Below the pieces are notes generated by a model, which was given only the letters and a program-made list of their open reading frames with translations, was not told where the DNA came from and did no database searches. Shown piece by piece: positions 1 to 8,907 of a DNA stretch of 34,084 bases. Location: positions 1-34,084 of the forward strand of contig CAIYTT010000195.1 of assembly GCA_903929195.1 (NCBI GenBank), given 5' to 3'. Each line of letters opens with the position of its first letter. Position 1 is the first letter of the stretch. The DNA comes from an uncultured Bacteroidota bacterium. GTDB lineage: Bacteria > Bacteroidota > Bacteroidia > Chitinophagales > Chitinophagaceae. Position numbers and translations under genes: made by a program.

Positions 1-108
1 GCATAATGATTTTTACAATAAAACGTTTGCCCTAAAAAAAACAATAATTAAATGTAGCATTATTTTTTATCAATAGTTTGGCAATTCAAAATTTTACAAA
101 TCGGTATA

Positions 109-1875
109 ATGGGAAAATTTATATATATTATTGAAACGATAGACAAAGCATTTCCTCTTTTTTCAAACTATTTATCCGAACTTAATTTTCCTATAAATCA
201 GGTTTACAAATACATAAACAGGCACGAATTATTGCATACTAATTTAAGCGATGCTCAACTTTTTATTTTCTGTACCACAAATGATACTGATTCACTTGAT
301 ACATTAGAACATTTACATGAAAAGCATATAACCATTCCAATAATTGTACTTTCCGCAGACGGCAGTGTGGCGAATGCAGTAAAAGCAATTAAAGCAGGAG
401 CCAGCGATTTCTTACATGAAAACGAACTAAATAAAGAAATTCTGGAACAAGCTATTATCTCTGCAATAGGCGAAAATAAAATTTATGAAAATAAATTACT
501 TGAATATGCCGAATATAAAAAACATTTTTATATGGGGCCGGTTCCTGTTTGTATTGTAGATATGAATACATTAAAATTTTTAGAAGTAAATAATGCTGCT
601 ATCGAAACATACCAATACACCAGAGAAGAGTTTTTAAATATGACCATTACTGCCCTAAGACCTAATGAAGAAAAAGAAGATGTACAACGCTCCTTTTACA
701 ACATAGCCAACAATCAATATGATGCAGGTTACTGGAAACATACTAAGAAAAACGGAGAAACCTTTCATGTACATATATATACACAAACTACTTATTTTAA
801 AAACAAAGAAGCCCGCATATCCTTTATTGTAGATGTAAATGATATTTTAATGGCAGAAAAACAAAACCAAGAACTTAGCGATTTAATTAAAGACCAAAAA
901 GAACAATTAGACAATATATTATTTTCTATAAGTGATGTTATTTGGTCTAGAACTGCCGATACTTTCGATTTAACTTATGCAAATAATGCCTATTATAAAA
1001 TGTTTGGCTACCACCCAGACGAGGTAATGAATAATAGTAAATACTTTTTGAACTCTATACATCCGGAAGACTTACAGATTTTTATTGATTCTATGAATGC
1101 AGCAAAAAGTATTGGACCTACTAAAGTTGAATACCGCTATTGTCATAAAGACGGTACAATTAAAATTTTACAGGCACATGTAACTTTTAAAAAAGGTAAA
1201 GATAATAAACCCGATACTTTAAACGGGGTAACCGTAGATATAACAAAAGAAAGAACACTGCAAGAAAGAATTAGAAAAAGCGAACAAAATTTATTAGCCA
1301 CAATTAACAATACCAGAGATTTGATATGGTCTGTAAATACAGATTTGGAAATTATTTTTTGTAACAGACCATACCAAGATTTTATATACGATATTGCCGG
1401 TATAGTACCCAAACCCGGTGATTATGTTTTGGGCGAATGGGGGTCGGAATCGTTTATAAATACCCGAAGAAAAGATTACGAACGAGCATTGAAAGGCGAC
1501 TCGTTTACAGAAATTGTAGAAGAAATATTTGAAGGCGATATATTATGTAAAGAAATAAGCAGTAACCCTATTATAGACCATTTCGGAACTATTATTGGTG
1601 TAAACTGTATTGCCAGAGACATATCGGAGCAAAGACGCCAATACATGAAAATACAAGAACAAAACAATAAACTTACCGAAATTGCGTGGATACAATCTCA
1701 CAAGGTAAGAGGCCCGGTAGCCAGTATTTTGGGGCTTGCAGAATTATTTAATTATAACCCTAACGAATACGAATACAATTACGAAATAATAGACCGAATA
1801 AAACAAGCCACCAACGACTTAGATACTATAATTAGAGAGATAGTAAAAAAAACAAGTACCTTAAAAAAAGCATAA
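109..1875 (+). CDS. PAS-domain sensory protein with pseudo-receiver and DHp helix, no ATPase domain
   Basis: The 588-residue protein starts with a receiver-like domain (about 1-120) in which the usual acidic pocket and phospho-acceptor aspartate are missing (the acceptor strand reads LFIFCTTND), so it is probably a pseudo-receiver. Three PAS domains follow (about 138-260, 265-385, 393-515), each followed by PAC-like strands. The C-terminus (about 520-588) matches the dimerisation/phosphotransfer segment of Bacteroidota histidine kinases, IAWIQSHKVRGPVASILGL, with the candidate phospho-histidine at 531. The protein ends about 57 residues later with no N, G1 or G2 boxes of a HATPase domain, so it cannot be an autonomous kinase. 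It may be phosphorylated by a partner or act as a scaffold. There is no transmembrane segment, so it is probably cytoplasmic. It stands alone, upstream of and separate from the efflux operon. Family assignment is firm; the signal and partner are unknown. Confidence 0.85.
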   Translation: MGKFIYIIETIDKAFPLFSNYLSELNFPINQVYKYINRHELLHTNLSDAQLFIFCTTNDTDSLDTLEHLHEKHITIPIIVLSADGSVANAVKAIKAGASDFLHENELNKEILEQAIISAIGENKIYENKLLEYAEYKKHFYMGPVPVCIVDMNTLKFLEVNNAAIETYQYTREEFLNMTITALRPNEEKEDVQRSFYNIANNQYDAGYWKHTKKNGETFHVHIYTQTTYFKNKEARISFIVDVNDILMAEKQNQELSDLIKDQKEQLDNILFSISDVIWSRTADTFDLTYANNAYYKMFGYHPDEVMNNSKYFLNSIHPEDLQIFIDSMNAAKSIGPTKVEYRYCHKDGTIKILQAHVTFKKGKDNKPDTLNGVTVDITKERTLQERIRKSEQNLLATINNTRDLIWSVNTDLEIIFCNRPYQDFIYDIAGIVPKPGDYVLGEWGSESFINTRRKDYERALKGDSFTEIVEEIFEGDILCKEISSNPIIDHFGTIIGVNCIARDISEQRRQYMKIQEQNNKLTEIAWIQSHKVRGPVASILGLAELFNYNPNEYEYNYEIIDRIKQATNDLDTIIREIVKKTSTLKKA

Positions 1876-1977
1876 TTAGATAGGTTAAGTTATACATTTG
1901 AAAAAAAATAGAAACGAAGGCATCTCCCCAGTCTTTACAAAATAGGTTTCGCAAATACTGTAATATAAATATTTAAT

Positions 1978-2015
1978 ACTACGGAAACATTTATTACGCA
2001 AAATGTTTCCGTAGT
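1978..2015. promoter_or_regulatory. Probable TetR operator: 13-bp perfect inverted repeat over the efflux operon promoter
   Basis: ACTACGGAAACAT (1978-1990) is followed by 12 bases and then its exact reverse complement (2003-2015). The right arm overlaps a TAGTTTTG box (2012-2019) that fits the Bacteroidota -7 consensus TAnnTTTG. Transcription would start around 2023, a few bases before the ATG at 2029, giving an almost leaderless message. An inverted repeat covering the promoter of a tetR-first operon is the usual arrangement for self-repression. No good -33 TTG box is seen at 19-20 bases; the best is a TTTA near 1992. Confidence 0.6.
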
Positions 2016-2028
2016 TTTGTGCCGTAAA

Positions 2029-2658
2029 ATGGAACCATTAATAAATAAAATAATAAGTGCTTCTATAGAATTGTTTCGCCAATATGGCTTTAAAACAATT
2101 ACAATGGATGATATAGCCAGACATACTGCCTTATCAAAAAAAACCTTGTATCAACATTTTGCCAATAAACACGAAGTGGTAAACGATTCTGTTATTTGGT
2201 ATAAAGAACAAATGTCTGATACAATAGATACCCTTATTAAAGATACCGAAAATGCATTGGATGCAATGGTACGCATGTTGGCTTTTATGGACGATATGAA
2301 CCGCCGCATAAACCCAATGGCATTATACGAACTGAAAAAATACTTTCCGGAAGCATATAATAAGTTTAGAGAACTATTGGTTGAAAAAGATGTTGTGATG
2401 CTTAGAAATAATATAACACAAGGAATGCAGGAGGGTCTTTACCGACAAAAACTGAATGCTGACCTATTAGCAAGATACCGATTGGAGACTTCTCTTCTAA
2501 TTTTGCAGCCGCATTTATTACTTAATGAAGAAAGTTATAATGGGTCTATACTTATAGAAATAGGAGAACATTTTTTATATGGTATAATGACCCAAAAAGG
2601 TGTAGAACTATATCATAAATACAAAGTAAAATATTTAAACCAAGCAACAACTATATGA
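2029..2658 (+). CDS. TetR/AcrR family transcriptional regulator
   Basis: This 209-residue protein has the N-terminal TetR helix-turn-helix: a first helix with FRQYGFKTITMDDIA, then a recognition region with LSKKTLYQHFANK (about residues 30-45). The rest is a helical ligand-binding domain with no sequence clue to the ligand. An in-frame TTG at 2017 would add four residues, but ATG 2029 is preferred because the HTH spacing fits and the predicted transcription start lies after 2017. Its stop overlaps the start of the outer membrane channel gene (ATGA at 2655-2658), so regulator and pump are co-translated. It most likely represses its own operon by binding the 13-bp inverted repeat just upstream. 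Efflux-associated Bacteroidota regulators of this size commonly lead such operons. Confidence 0.9.
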   Translation: MEPLINKIISASIELFRQYGFKTITMDDIARHTALSKKTLYQHFANKHEVVNDSVIWYKEQMSDTIDTLIKDTENALDAMVRMLAFMDDMNRRINPMALYELKKYFPEAYNKFRELLVEKDVVMLRNNITQGMQEGLYRQKLNADLLARYRLETSLLILQPHLLLNEESYNGSILIEIGEHFLYGIMTQKGVELYHKYKVKYLNQATTI

Positions 2659-3992
2659 ACAGATTTTTTTTAGGAATACTATTTTTTTTATTTTCTGTTT
2701 CTGCCACTATAGGGCAAGAAGCTACACCTCTTAGTTTAAAAATGTGTATGGATTATGCCATCAACCATAATGTATCTATAAAAAACTCTAAAATTGATGT
2801 TTTAATACAGCAGGCACAAAATAATCAAACACTTTCTGCTGCTTATCCGCATGTAAACGGTAAAGTAGAGGTAGATGATTTCTTAAACCCAACTGCTCAG
2901 TTTGTGGATGGTAAATTTTTCGGTTTCCCGGGTACAGTACAAAAATTTGCATTTTCATTAAATTATGCAAGTGCTGCAAGTGTTAGTGCTTCGCAACTTA
3001 TTTTTGACGGTAGCGTTTTTGTAGCCGTTAAAGCAAGAAATACAATAATGGAACTTGCAAGGCAAAATGGGGCTGTTTCGGAAGAAAATATTCGTTACAA
3101 TATCTACAAAGCCTATAATGCTCTTGTAATAGCTTATCGTCAGTTTGGTATTGTAAAAAGCTCGCTTACTTATGCACGCAGTTTAGAACATGATGTTATT
3201 GTAACACACCAAACCGGTTTTGCTGAAAAAATTGACGAAGAACGCACAAGTGTGCAAGTAAATAATTTGGCAAGCGACAGTATTCGTATTGCTAATTTAC
3301 TAACAGTATCGGAGCAGATGCTTAAATACCAAATAGGAATGGATATAAATGCCACTATTATACTTACCGATACTGTATTGGAACAAAGAAAAGAAGATGC
3401 TTTTTCGCTTTTAAATATGGATAAAAACTATGACCGTGTACCGGAATATAATTTATTAAAGACGGCATTAAAACTAAATGAGTTCAATTTGGAAAGATAT
3501 AAATTATCAGCTATTCCTACCGTTGCGGCTTTTGGTGCTATGGGCTATAATTATGGCTCTAATAAATTCGGAGACGTTTTTAAATTTAACGACTATGCTT
3601 TTAATTCCACAATTGGGCTGCAAATTACTGTACCTATTTTTAATGGTTTTATGCGGGCAAATCAAATTACAGAAGCTAAATTAAACATAGAAAAAACAAA
3701 TAATAATATTGATTTCCTAAAACAATCTTTAGATTTTCAATCTGCTGTAAGCAAAACAAATCTTAAAAATTCTATTATACAAGTGCAAAGCCAAAGGCGC
3801 AATATGGACCTCGCTAACGATGTGCTTGACCTTGCACAAAAAAAGTATAAAGCAGGTGTAGGTAGCAATCTGGAAGTAACACAAGCACAAACAGACTTAT
3901 TGAGAGCACAAAATAATTATTTCAGTGCATTGTTAGATATTATTAATGCCGAGGCTGATTTGAAAAAAGCTTTAGGACTATTGAAAAACTAA
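2655..3992 (+). CDS. TolC-family outer membrane efflux protein
   Basis: The 445-residue protein begins with a signal peptide (residues 1 to about 20, ending near ATIGQ). It then has the two-fold repeated outer membrane efflux protein architecture: long amphipathic helices rich in Q, N and A, for example NNIDFLKQSLDFQSAVS and the C-terminal AQKKYKAGVGSNLEVTQAQTDLLRAQ, which carries the typical YxxGxxSxLEVxxAQxxLLxAQ signature. The length is normal for the family. It would form the trimeric outer membrane channel of the tripartite pump encoded by the next two genes. The start is fixed by the ATGA overlap with tetR. The following adaptor gene lies 33 bp downstream. Confidence 0.93.
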   Translation: MNRFFLGILFFLFSVSATIGQEATPLSLKMCMDYAINHNVSIKNSKIDVLIQQAQNNQTLSAAYPHVNGKVEVDDFLNPTAQFVDGKFFGFPGTVQKFAFSLNYASAASVSASQLIFDGSVFVAVKARNTIMELARQNGAVSEENIRYNIYKAYNALVIAYRQFGIVKSSLTYARSLEHDVIVTHQTGFAEKIDEERTSVQVNNLASDSIRIANLLTVSEQMLKYQIGMDINATIILTDTVLEQRKEDAFSLLNMDKNYDRVPEYNLLKTALKLNEFNLERYKLSAIPTVAAFGAMGYNYGSNKFGDVFKFNDYAFNSTIGLQITVPIFNGFMRANQITEAKLNIEKTNNNIDFLKQSLDFQSAVSKTNLKNSIIQVQSQRRNMDLANDVLDLAQKKYKAGVGSNLEVTQAQTDLLRAQNNYFSALLDIINAEADLKKALGLLKN

Positions 3993-4025
3993 AACATAAA
4001 TACAAAACATAATAAACAATATAAA

Positions 4026-5114
4026 ATGAAAAAACTAATTTATTTAATAGTACCGGCAATCCTGTTTGCTGCCTGTGGTAGTAAAAACGGTAATAACTCG
4101 GAAGACATTATTGAATTAAAAAAGCAAAGAGCACAGCTTGATTTGAAAATCAAGAATATGGAAGCCGGCAAAAAAGATACAACAAAGGTTACGCCTGTAT
4201 CCGTTAGTGTTATGCAGCCAAGTGTATTTCATGCTTATGTGGAAGTGCAGAGCCAAATAAGCGGAGACGAAAATATATTGGCTACTACCAAAGCTCCCGG
4301 TACGGTAAAAAGTATTTTGGTAAAAGCAGGGCAGAAAGTGAATCAAGGGCAAGTTTTAGCTTTACTTGATGCCTCTATTATAGAACAACAAATAGAAACG
4401 GTAATGCCACAGTTAAACTTAACCAAATCTGTTTACGAAAAGCAACAAAGACTTTGGGCTCAAAACATTGGTACCGAGTTGCAATTGCTTACTGCAAGAA
4501 CACAGTATGAAGCTACACAAAAGCAAATTACTGCCTTGCAAACACAAAGAGATATGTATAGAATTATAGCACCAATAAGTGGTGTTATAGATGCTGTTAA
4601 TCTAAAAGTGGGTGATGTTGCACAACCCGGCTTCAATGGTTTTAAAGTAGTTAGTTATAACAAACTGAAAGCGGAAGCCAACTTAGGCGAAAATTATTTA
4701 GGCAAAGTAAAACAGGGCGACCCGGTAATATTATTGTTACCTGATTTAAACGACAGCATCAAAACAAATTTAAGTTATGTAGCACAAGCGGTTGACCCTT
4801 CATCAAGGTCTTTTGTGGTGCAAGTAATGTTGGCAAGCAATACAAAGTTGCACCCTAATATGGCTTGTATAATGAAAATAATAAATTACGAAAACCCCAA
4901 AGCAATTGTTGTACCTGTATCGGTAATACAAAAAACAATGCAAGGCGATATGTTAAGCATTGCAGAAGACAATAAAGTAAAAATAATACCTGTAACCGTA
5001 GGTAAAAATGCCAATGGAATGGTAGAGATACTTTCAGGCTTAAAAGCAGGAGACCAAGTAATTACAGCAGGTTATGAAGAATTGGATAATGGACAATCAA
5101 TAAAAATTCAGTAA
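4026..5114 (+). CDS. RND efflux periplasmic adaptor (membrane fusion lipoprotein)
   Basis: The 362-residue protein has a type II signal sequence with lipobox LFAAC (Cys17), so it should be lipid-anchored on the periplasmic side. A short coiled segment follows (about 25-50), then the split lipoyl/biotinyl-like domain (GTVKSILVKAGQKVNQGQVLALLDAS near 97-122 and APISGVIDAVNLKVGDVAQPG near 182-202) around a short helical hairpin. A beta-barrel domain and a C-terminal membrane-proximal domain come next (VVPVSVIQKTMQGD, then LSGLKAGDQVITAGYEELDNGQ). This is the HlyD/AcrA order. It links the TolC-like channel to the inner membrane pump. The next gene begins 100 bp downstream. Confidence 0.93.
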   Translation: MKKLIYLIVPAILFAACGSKNGNNSEDIIELKKQRAQLDLKIKNMEAGKKDTTKVTPVSVSVMQPSVFHAYVEVQSQISGDENILATTKAPGTVKSILVKAGQKVNQGQVLALLDASIIEQQIETVMPQLNLTKSVYEKQQRLWAQNIGTELQLLTARTQYEATQKQITALQTQRDMYRIIAPISGVIDAVNLKVGDVAQPGFNGFKVVSYNKLKAEANLGENYLGKVKQGDPVILLLPDLNDSIKTNLSYVAQAVDPSSRSFVVQVMLASNTKLHPNMACIMKIINYENPKAIVVPVSVIQKTMQGDMLSIAEDNKVKIIPVTVGKNANGMVEILSGLKAGDQVITAGYEELDNGQSIKIQ

Positions 5115-5214
5115 TAATTGTTTAAATGGGTAATTACACACTATGTATAATTAGAATATACTAGTTGATGTAGAAACCAAAACATTTTTATTTTCATTAT
5201 TTTAAAGCATTAAA

Positions 5215-8200
5215 ATGAAAGACGTATTTAAAGAGTTTAAGCCAAGTAGCTGGGCAATAAACAACCGTACCGCTATATATATAATAACCATTATTATTAC
5301 CCTTACCGGGCTTATGGCATACCTGAACTTGCCTAAAGAACAGTTTCCGGAAATTAAAATTCCGCAAATAATAGTTCAAACGGTTTATCCGGGTACATCG
5401 CCCGAGAACATGGAGAACCTTGTTACCAAACCCATTGAAAAACAGGTTAAAAACCTTACAGGGGTTAAAAAAGTAACCAGTAATTCTTTCCAAGATTATT
5501 CTGTAGTAATTGTAGAATTTAATACCGACATAAAAATACCCAAAGCCAAACAGGACGTAAAAGACGCTGTAGATAAAGCCAAGCAAGATTTACCAAAGAA
5601 TCTGCCTTTTCAGCCGGAGGTAAAAGATATTGACTTGTCTGAAATACCGATTATGTCTGTTAACATATCGGGTAATTACGACCTTAAACGCTTAAAAATG
5701 TATGCCGATAAGGTTAAAGATAATATTGAAGCCTTAAAGCAAATAAAACAAGTAAACAGAGTAGGTGCTCTTGATAGAGAAATACAGATAAATGTGGATA
5801 TGTATAAAATGCAGGCATCCGGTATTTCTTTCGATGATATTGACAGAGCCGTGGCATCAGAGAACGTTTCTACTACTGCCGGCGAGGTATCTATGAACAA
5901 CCAAAAGCGGGTTTTAAGTATTAGAAATGAATTTAAAAATGCGAATCAATTAGCAGAAATAATTGTAAAAAACGCAAAAGGAAATAGTATTTATTTAAAA
6001 AATATTGCGGAAGTTGTTGATGGCTATGCCGAACAAAAAAGTTTTGCCCGTCTTGATAATAAAAATGTAATTACCTTAAATGTTATAAAAGCCAAAGGAG
6101 CCAATCTAATTGAGGCATCAGACAAGATACAAGACCTTGTAAAGGTAATGCAAAAAAATAATGATATTCCGAAAGACCTTACTGTAATAACCACCGGAGA
6201 CCAGTCGCAAACAACTCGTAATACCTTACACGACCTTATAAATACCATTATAATAGGTTTCTTGTTGGTAACCATAATTCTTATGTTTTTTATGGGGGTT
6301 ACAAATGCCTTATTTGTGGCTATGTCAGTACCTTTATCTTGTGCCATTGCTTTTCTTGTATTACCCACTATTGGTTTTACATTAAATATGATTGTATTAT
6401 TCTCGTTTCTACTGGCATTAGGTATTGTTGTTGACGATGCTATTGTGGTTATAGAAAATACACACCGAATATTCGACAATGGTAAAATGGACATTAAAAC
6501 GGCTGCAAAGATGGCTACCGGAGAGGTCTTTTTACCTGTATTATCGGGTACTGCCACTACCTTAATGCCTTTTATTCCGCTTGCATTTTGGAAAGGGGTA
6601 ATAGGTAGCTTTATGTTCTTCTTGCCTATTACACTTATTATTACTTTAATTGCCTCTTTACTGGTAGCCTATATCATAAATCCTGTATTTGCAGTAAGTT
6701 TCATGAAGCCCGAAAATCACCAAGCCGAGAAAAGACGAAAATTTACGAAACGTGATAAAATTTTAACAATCGTATTTTTAGCTATTGCTTCTATCTTTTA
6801 TCTGTCTAAATCTTTTGGTGTCGCTAATTTCATTATGTTCTTGTTCCTGTTTGTTATGGTAGAGAAATTTATTTTCTCCAAAATGATACATGCATTCCAA
6901 GATAAAGTATGGCCTGCATTCAGAGACTGGTACACCAGATGGTTAAAGCGGGCTTTATCTGTACCCGTAATGGTATTTTTAGTAACTTTTTTCCTACTTC
7001 CTATATCTATTTTCTTTTATTCATCTCGTCATGTGCCTTTTGTGTTTTTCCCATCAGCAGAGCCCAATTTTGCTTATGTGTATTTAAATTTACCGGTAGG
7101 TACAGACCAAGCATATACAAGCGAAGTATTGCGTAGTATGGAAAAGAAAGTAAATGATGTTTTAGGCAATGACCCTGCTACAGGAAAGAAAAACAAAATT
7201 GTAAAATCTGTAATTGCTAATGTTACTGTTGACGCCGTTGACCCTAATGCAGGTGAAATAGGAGATTTCCCTAACAAAGGTAAAATTACAGTTGCGTTTG
7301 TAGAATATGCGGAGCGTAATGGAGTATCTACAGCCGACTATCTACAAAAAATAAGAGCAGCAGTAAGAGCTTATCCGGGTGCCGAAGTTACAGTAGATAA
7401 AGAAGGTGGTGGCCCACCATTACCAAAACCAATAGTAATAGATATTACCGGCGAAAACTTAGATACGCTTGTTAACACATCGGAACGATTAAAGAAAATA
7501 CTTAGAGACAAACAAGTGCCGGGTGTTGAGGAATTGCGAAGCGATTTTGATGCCCATAAACCTGAAATCGTTTTTGATATTGACAGGGAACGAATGAATA
7601 ACGAAAGTATCTCTACTTATGCAGTAGCCTCTAATTTACGTACTGCAATATTCGGAAAGGAAATATCAAGGTTTAGAGATGCCAATGATGATTACCCTAT
7701 TAATCTGCGTCTTATGAAAAGCCAAAGAGCAGATATAGATGCGGTAAGAAATTTACCAATTGTATTTAGAGACATGGGTATGGGTGGTATGATACGTACT
7801 GTGCCTATAAGTGCATTTGCCAATATTCATTATGGGTCAACTTATGGAGGCATAAAACGTAAAAATGAAAAGCGGATTATCACACTTTCATCCAATGTAA
7901 TATCTGGCTTTAACGACAATGATGTTGTTGCGGCTGTGCAACGTGAAATAGACCAGTTTCATGCACCGGCATCTATAAATATAAAAATGGGTGGTCAACA
8001 GGAAGACCAAGCAGAAACAGGTGCATTCTTGGGTAGTGCCATGGGTATTGCAATGATGCTTATATTCTTAATTCTAATTTTACAGTTTAACTCGCTAAGT
8101 AGAACGGTTATTATTATAAGTGAGGTATTGTTTAGTATTACAGGTGTAATGCTGGGTTATGCTATCTTTAAGAACACTTTCTCTATGGTAATGAGTGGTA

Positions 8201-8622
8201 TAGGTATTGTGGCACTTGCAGGTATTGTGGTACGAAATGGCATCTTGCTTGTAGAATTTATGGATATGATGCTAAAAGAAGGCATGAAACCTTATGATGC
8301 CATAATTGAAGCCGGCAGAACAAGGATGACTCCTGTATTGTTAACAGCTACAGCAGCCATTTTAGGTTTAGTGCCGTTGGCTGTAGGTCTAAATATAGAC
8401 TTTGGTACTTTATTTACAGAACTTAATCCACACATCTATTTTGGTGGCGACAGTGCTGCATTCTGGTCTTCATTAGCTTGGACAATGATTTACGGTTTAA
8501 GCTTTGCTACCTTCCTTACCCTTATTGCAGTACCTGTAATGTGCTTACTTAGCTTTAGATTAAAAGATTGGTTATATAAAACATTCGGGCTAAAAACGCG
8601 TGATATTCCGGATGCGAAATAA
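5215..8622 (+). CDS. RND-family efflux permease (AcrB/HAE-1 type)
   Basis: The 1135-residue inner membrane pump has the duplicated RND fold. TM1 lies near residues 20-40, followed by a large periplasmic porter loop starting PKEQFPEIKIPQI, then TM2-6. TM4 holds the proton-relay pair D407-D408 in GIVVDDAIVVIEN. A second porter loop begins after about residue 610, and the last TM bundle contains GIVALAGIVVRNGILLVEF. The position of AcrB Lys940 is arginine here (R1007). The protein is about 85 residues longer than AcrB. Part of the excess is an insertion between the TM bundles (about 500-575), with a basic stretch EKRRKFTKRDK followed by two hydrophobic segments that may be extra membrane helices. 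With the TolC-like channel and lipoprotein adaptor it should export drugs, lipids or other amphiphiles using proton influx. The substrate cannot be told from sequence. Confidence 0.95.
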   Translation: MKDVFKEFKPSSWAINNRTAIYIITIIITLTGLMAYLNLPKEQFPEIKIPQIIVQTVYPGTSPENMENLVTKPIEKQVKNLTGVKKVTSNSFQDYSVVIVEFNTDIKIPKAKQDVKDAVDKAKQDLPKNLPFQPEVKDIDLSEIPIMSVNISGNYDLKRLKMYADKVKDNIEALKQIKQVNRVGALDREIQINVDMYKMQASGISFDDIDRAVASENVSTTAGEVSMNNQKRVLSIRNEFKNANQLAEIIVKNAKGNSIYLKNIAEVVDGYAEQKSFARLDNKNVITLNVIKAKGANLIEASDKIQDLVKVMQKNNDIPKDLTVITTGDQSQTTRNTLHDLINTIIIGFLLVTIILMFFMGVTNALFVAMSVPLSCAIAFLVLPTIGFTLNMIVLFSFLLALGIVVDDAIVVIENTHRIFDNGKMDIKTAAKMATGEVFLPVLSGTATTLMPFIPLAFWKGVIGSFMFFLPITLIITLIASLLVAYIINPVFAVSFMKPENHQAEKRRKFTKRDKILTIVFLAIASIFYLSKSFGVANFIMFLFLFVMVEKFIFSKMIHAFQDKVWPAFRDWYTRWLKRALSVPVMVFLVTFFLLPISIFFYSSRHVPFVFFPSAEPNFAYVYLNLPVGTDQAYTSEVLRSMEKKVNDVLGNDPATGKKNKIVKSVIANVTVDAVDPNAGEIGDFPNKGKITVAFVEYAERNGVSTADYLQKIRAAVRAYPGAEVTVDKEGGGPPLPKPIVIDITGENLDTLVNTSERLKKILRDKQVPGVEELRSDFDAHKPEIVFDIDRERMNNESISTYAVASNLRTAIFGKEISRFRDANDDYPINLRLMKSQRADIDAVRNLPIVFRDMGMGGMIRTVPISAFANIHYGSTYGGIKRKNEKRIITLSSNVISGFNDNDVVAAVQREIDQFHAPASINIKMGGQQEDQAETGAFLGSAMGIAMMLIFLILILQFNSLSRTVIIISEVLFSITGVMLGYAIFKNTFSMVMSGIGIVALAGIVVRNGILLVEFMDMMLKEGMKPYDAIIEAGRTRMTPVLLTATAAILGLVPLAVGLNIDFGTLFTELNPHIYFGGDSAAFWSSLAWTMIYGLSFATFLTLIAVPVMCLLSFRLKDWLYKTFGLKTRDIPDAK

Positions 8623-8638
8623 ATAGTGATTTTTTAGT

Positions 8639-8684
8639 ATAAAGAATAAATCCACCCTAAAAAAAAGGTGGATTTATTCTTTAT
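8639..8684 (+). terminator. Rho-independent terminator of the efflux operon
   Basis: An 18-bp perfect stem (8639-8656 with 8667-8684; the inner part is AATCCACC/GGTGGATT) closes a 10-base loop, CTAAAAAAAA. It lies 16 bp after the permease stop. The stem itself supplies the T-rich 3' side (TTTATTCTTTAT). It ends the tetR-channel-adaptor-pump transcript. Confidence 0.8.
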
Positions 8685-8735
8685 TAGCAGTACTATAAGC
8701 AACAATTTTTAGTTTATGAATTCCACATACAAAGC

Positions 8736-8887
8736 CGTCATTTCGCAATGTAATGGAGTAACGATTTTTCATCATAACGAAATGAAATATAGAATTCTGT
8801 TTGGATATAGAACGTGTTTTTCAAGTATTACTTTCGTTAAACAGATTTCTACATTACGCCCTTGAAAATAGGGCATACATTGCGAAA
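8736..8887. repeat. REP-like palindromic element, degenerate
   Basis: The 285 bp between the pump and the glycosyltransferase hold nested inverted repeats. TTTCGCAATGTA (8741-8752) pairs exactly with 8876-8887. Inside, TAACGAAA (8775-8782) pairs with 8832-8839, and AGAATTCTGTT (8791-8801) pairs with 8840-8850 with one mismatch. The left side opens with CGTCATTTCGC, like the CGTCATTCCGC at 30039-30049 in this window. The pattern resembles the short palindromic GTCATTYCG... elements scattered in Bacteroidota intergenic DNA. No coding sequence is seen. Confidence 0.45.
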
Positions 8888-8895
8888 AAAATGTC

Positions 8896-8903
8896 TATTT
8901 TTG
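8896..8903 (+). promoter_or_regulatory. Putative -7 promoter box for the GT-C glycosyltransferase
   Basis: TATTTTTG fits TAnnTTTG and lies 4 bases before the ATG at 8908, so the transcript would be leaderless or nearly so. No convincing -33 TTG is found at 19-20 bases, and the right arm of the palindromic element occupies that place. Confidence 0.4.
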
Positions 8904-8907
8904 GCAC

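Noticed and set aside
2017-2028. TTG start four codons upstream of tetR ATG
   Set aside because: It lies inside the -7 promoter box and ahead of the expected transcription start; ATG 2029 fits better.
5197-5586. 129-codon minus-strand frame over the pump start
   Set aside because: Antisense to the conserved N-terminus of the pump; composition follows the complementary codons.
6024-6557. 177-codon minus-strand frame inside the RND pump gene
   Set aside because: It is the antisense shadow of a strongly conserved permease region, with no start context or recognisable domain.
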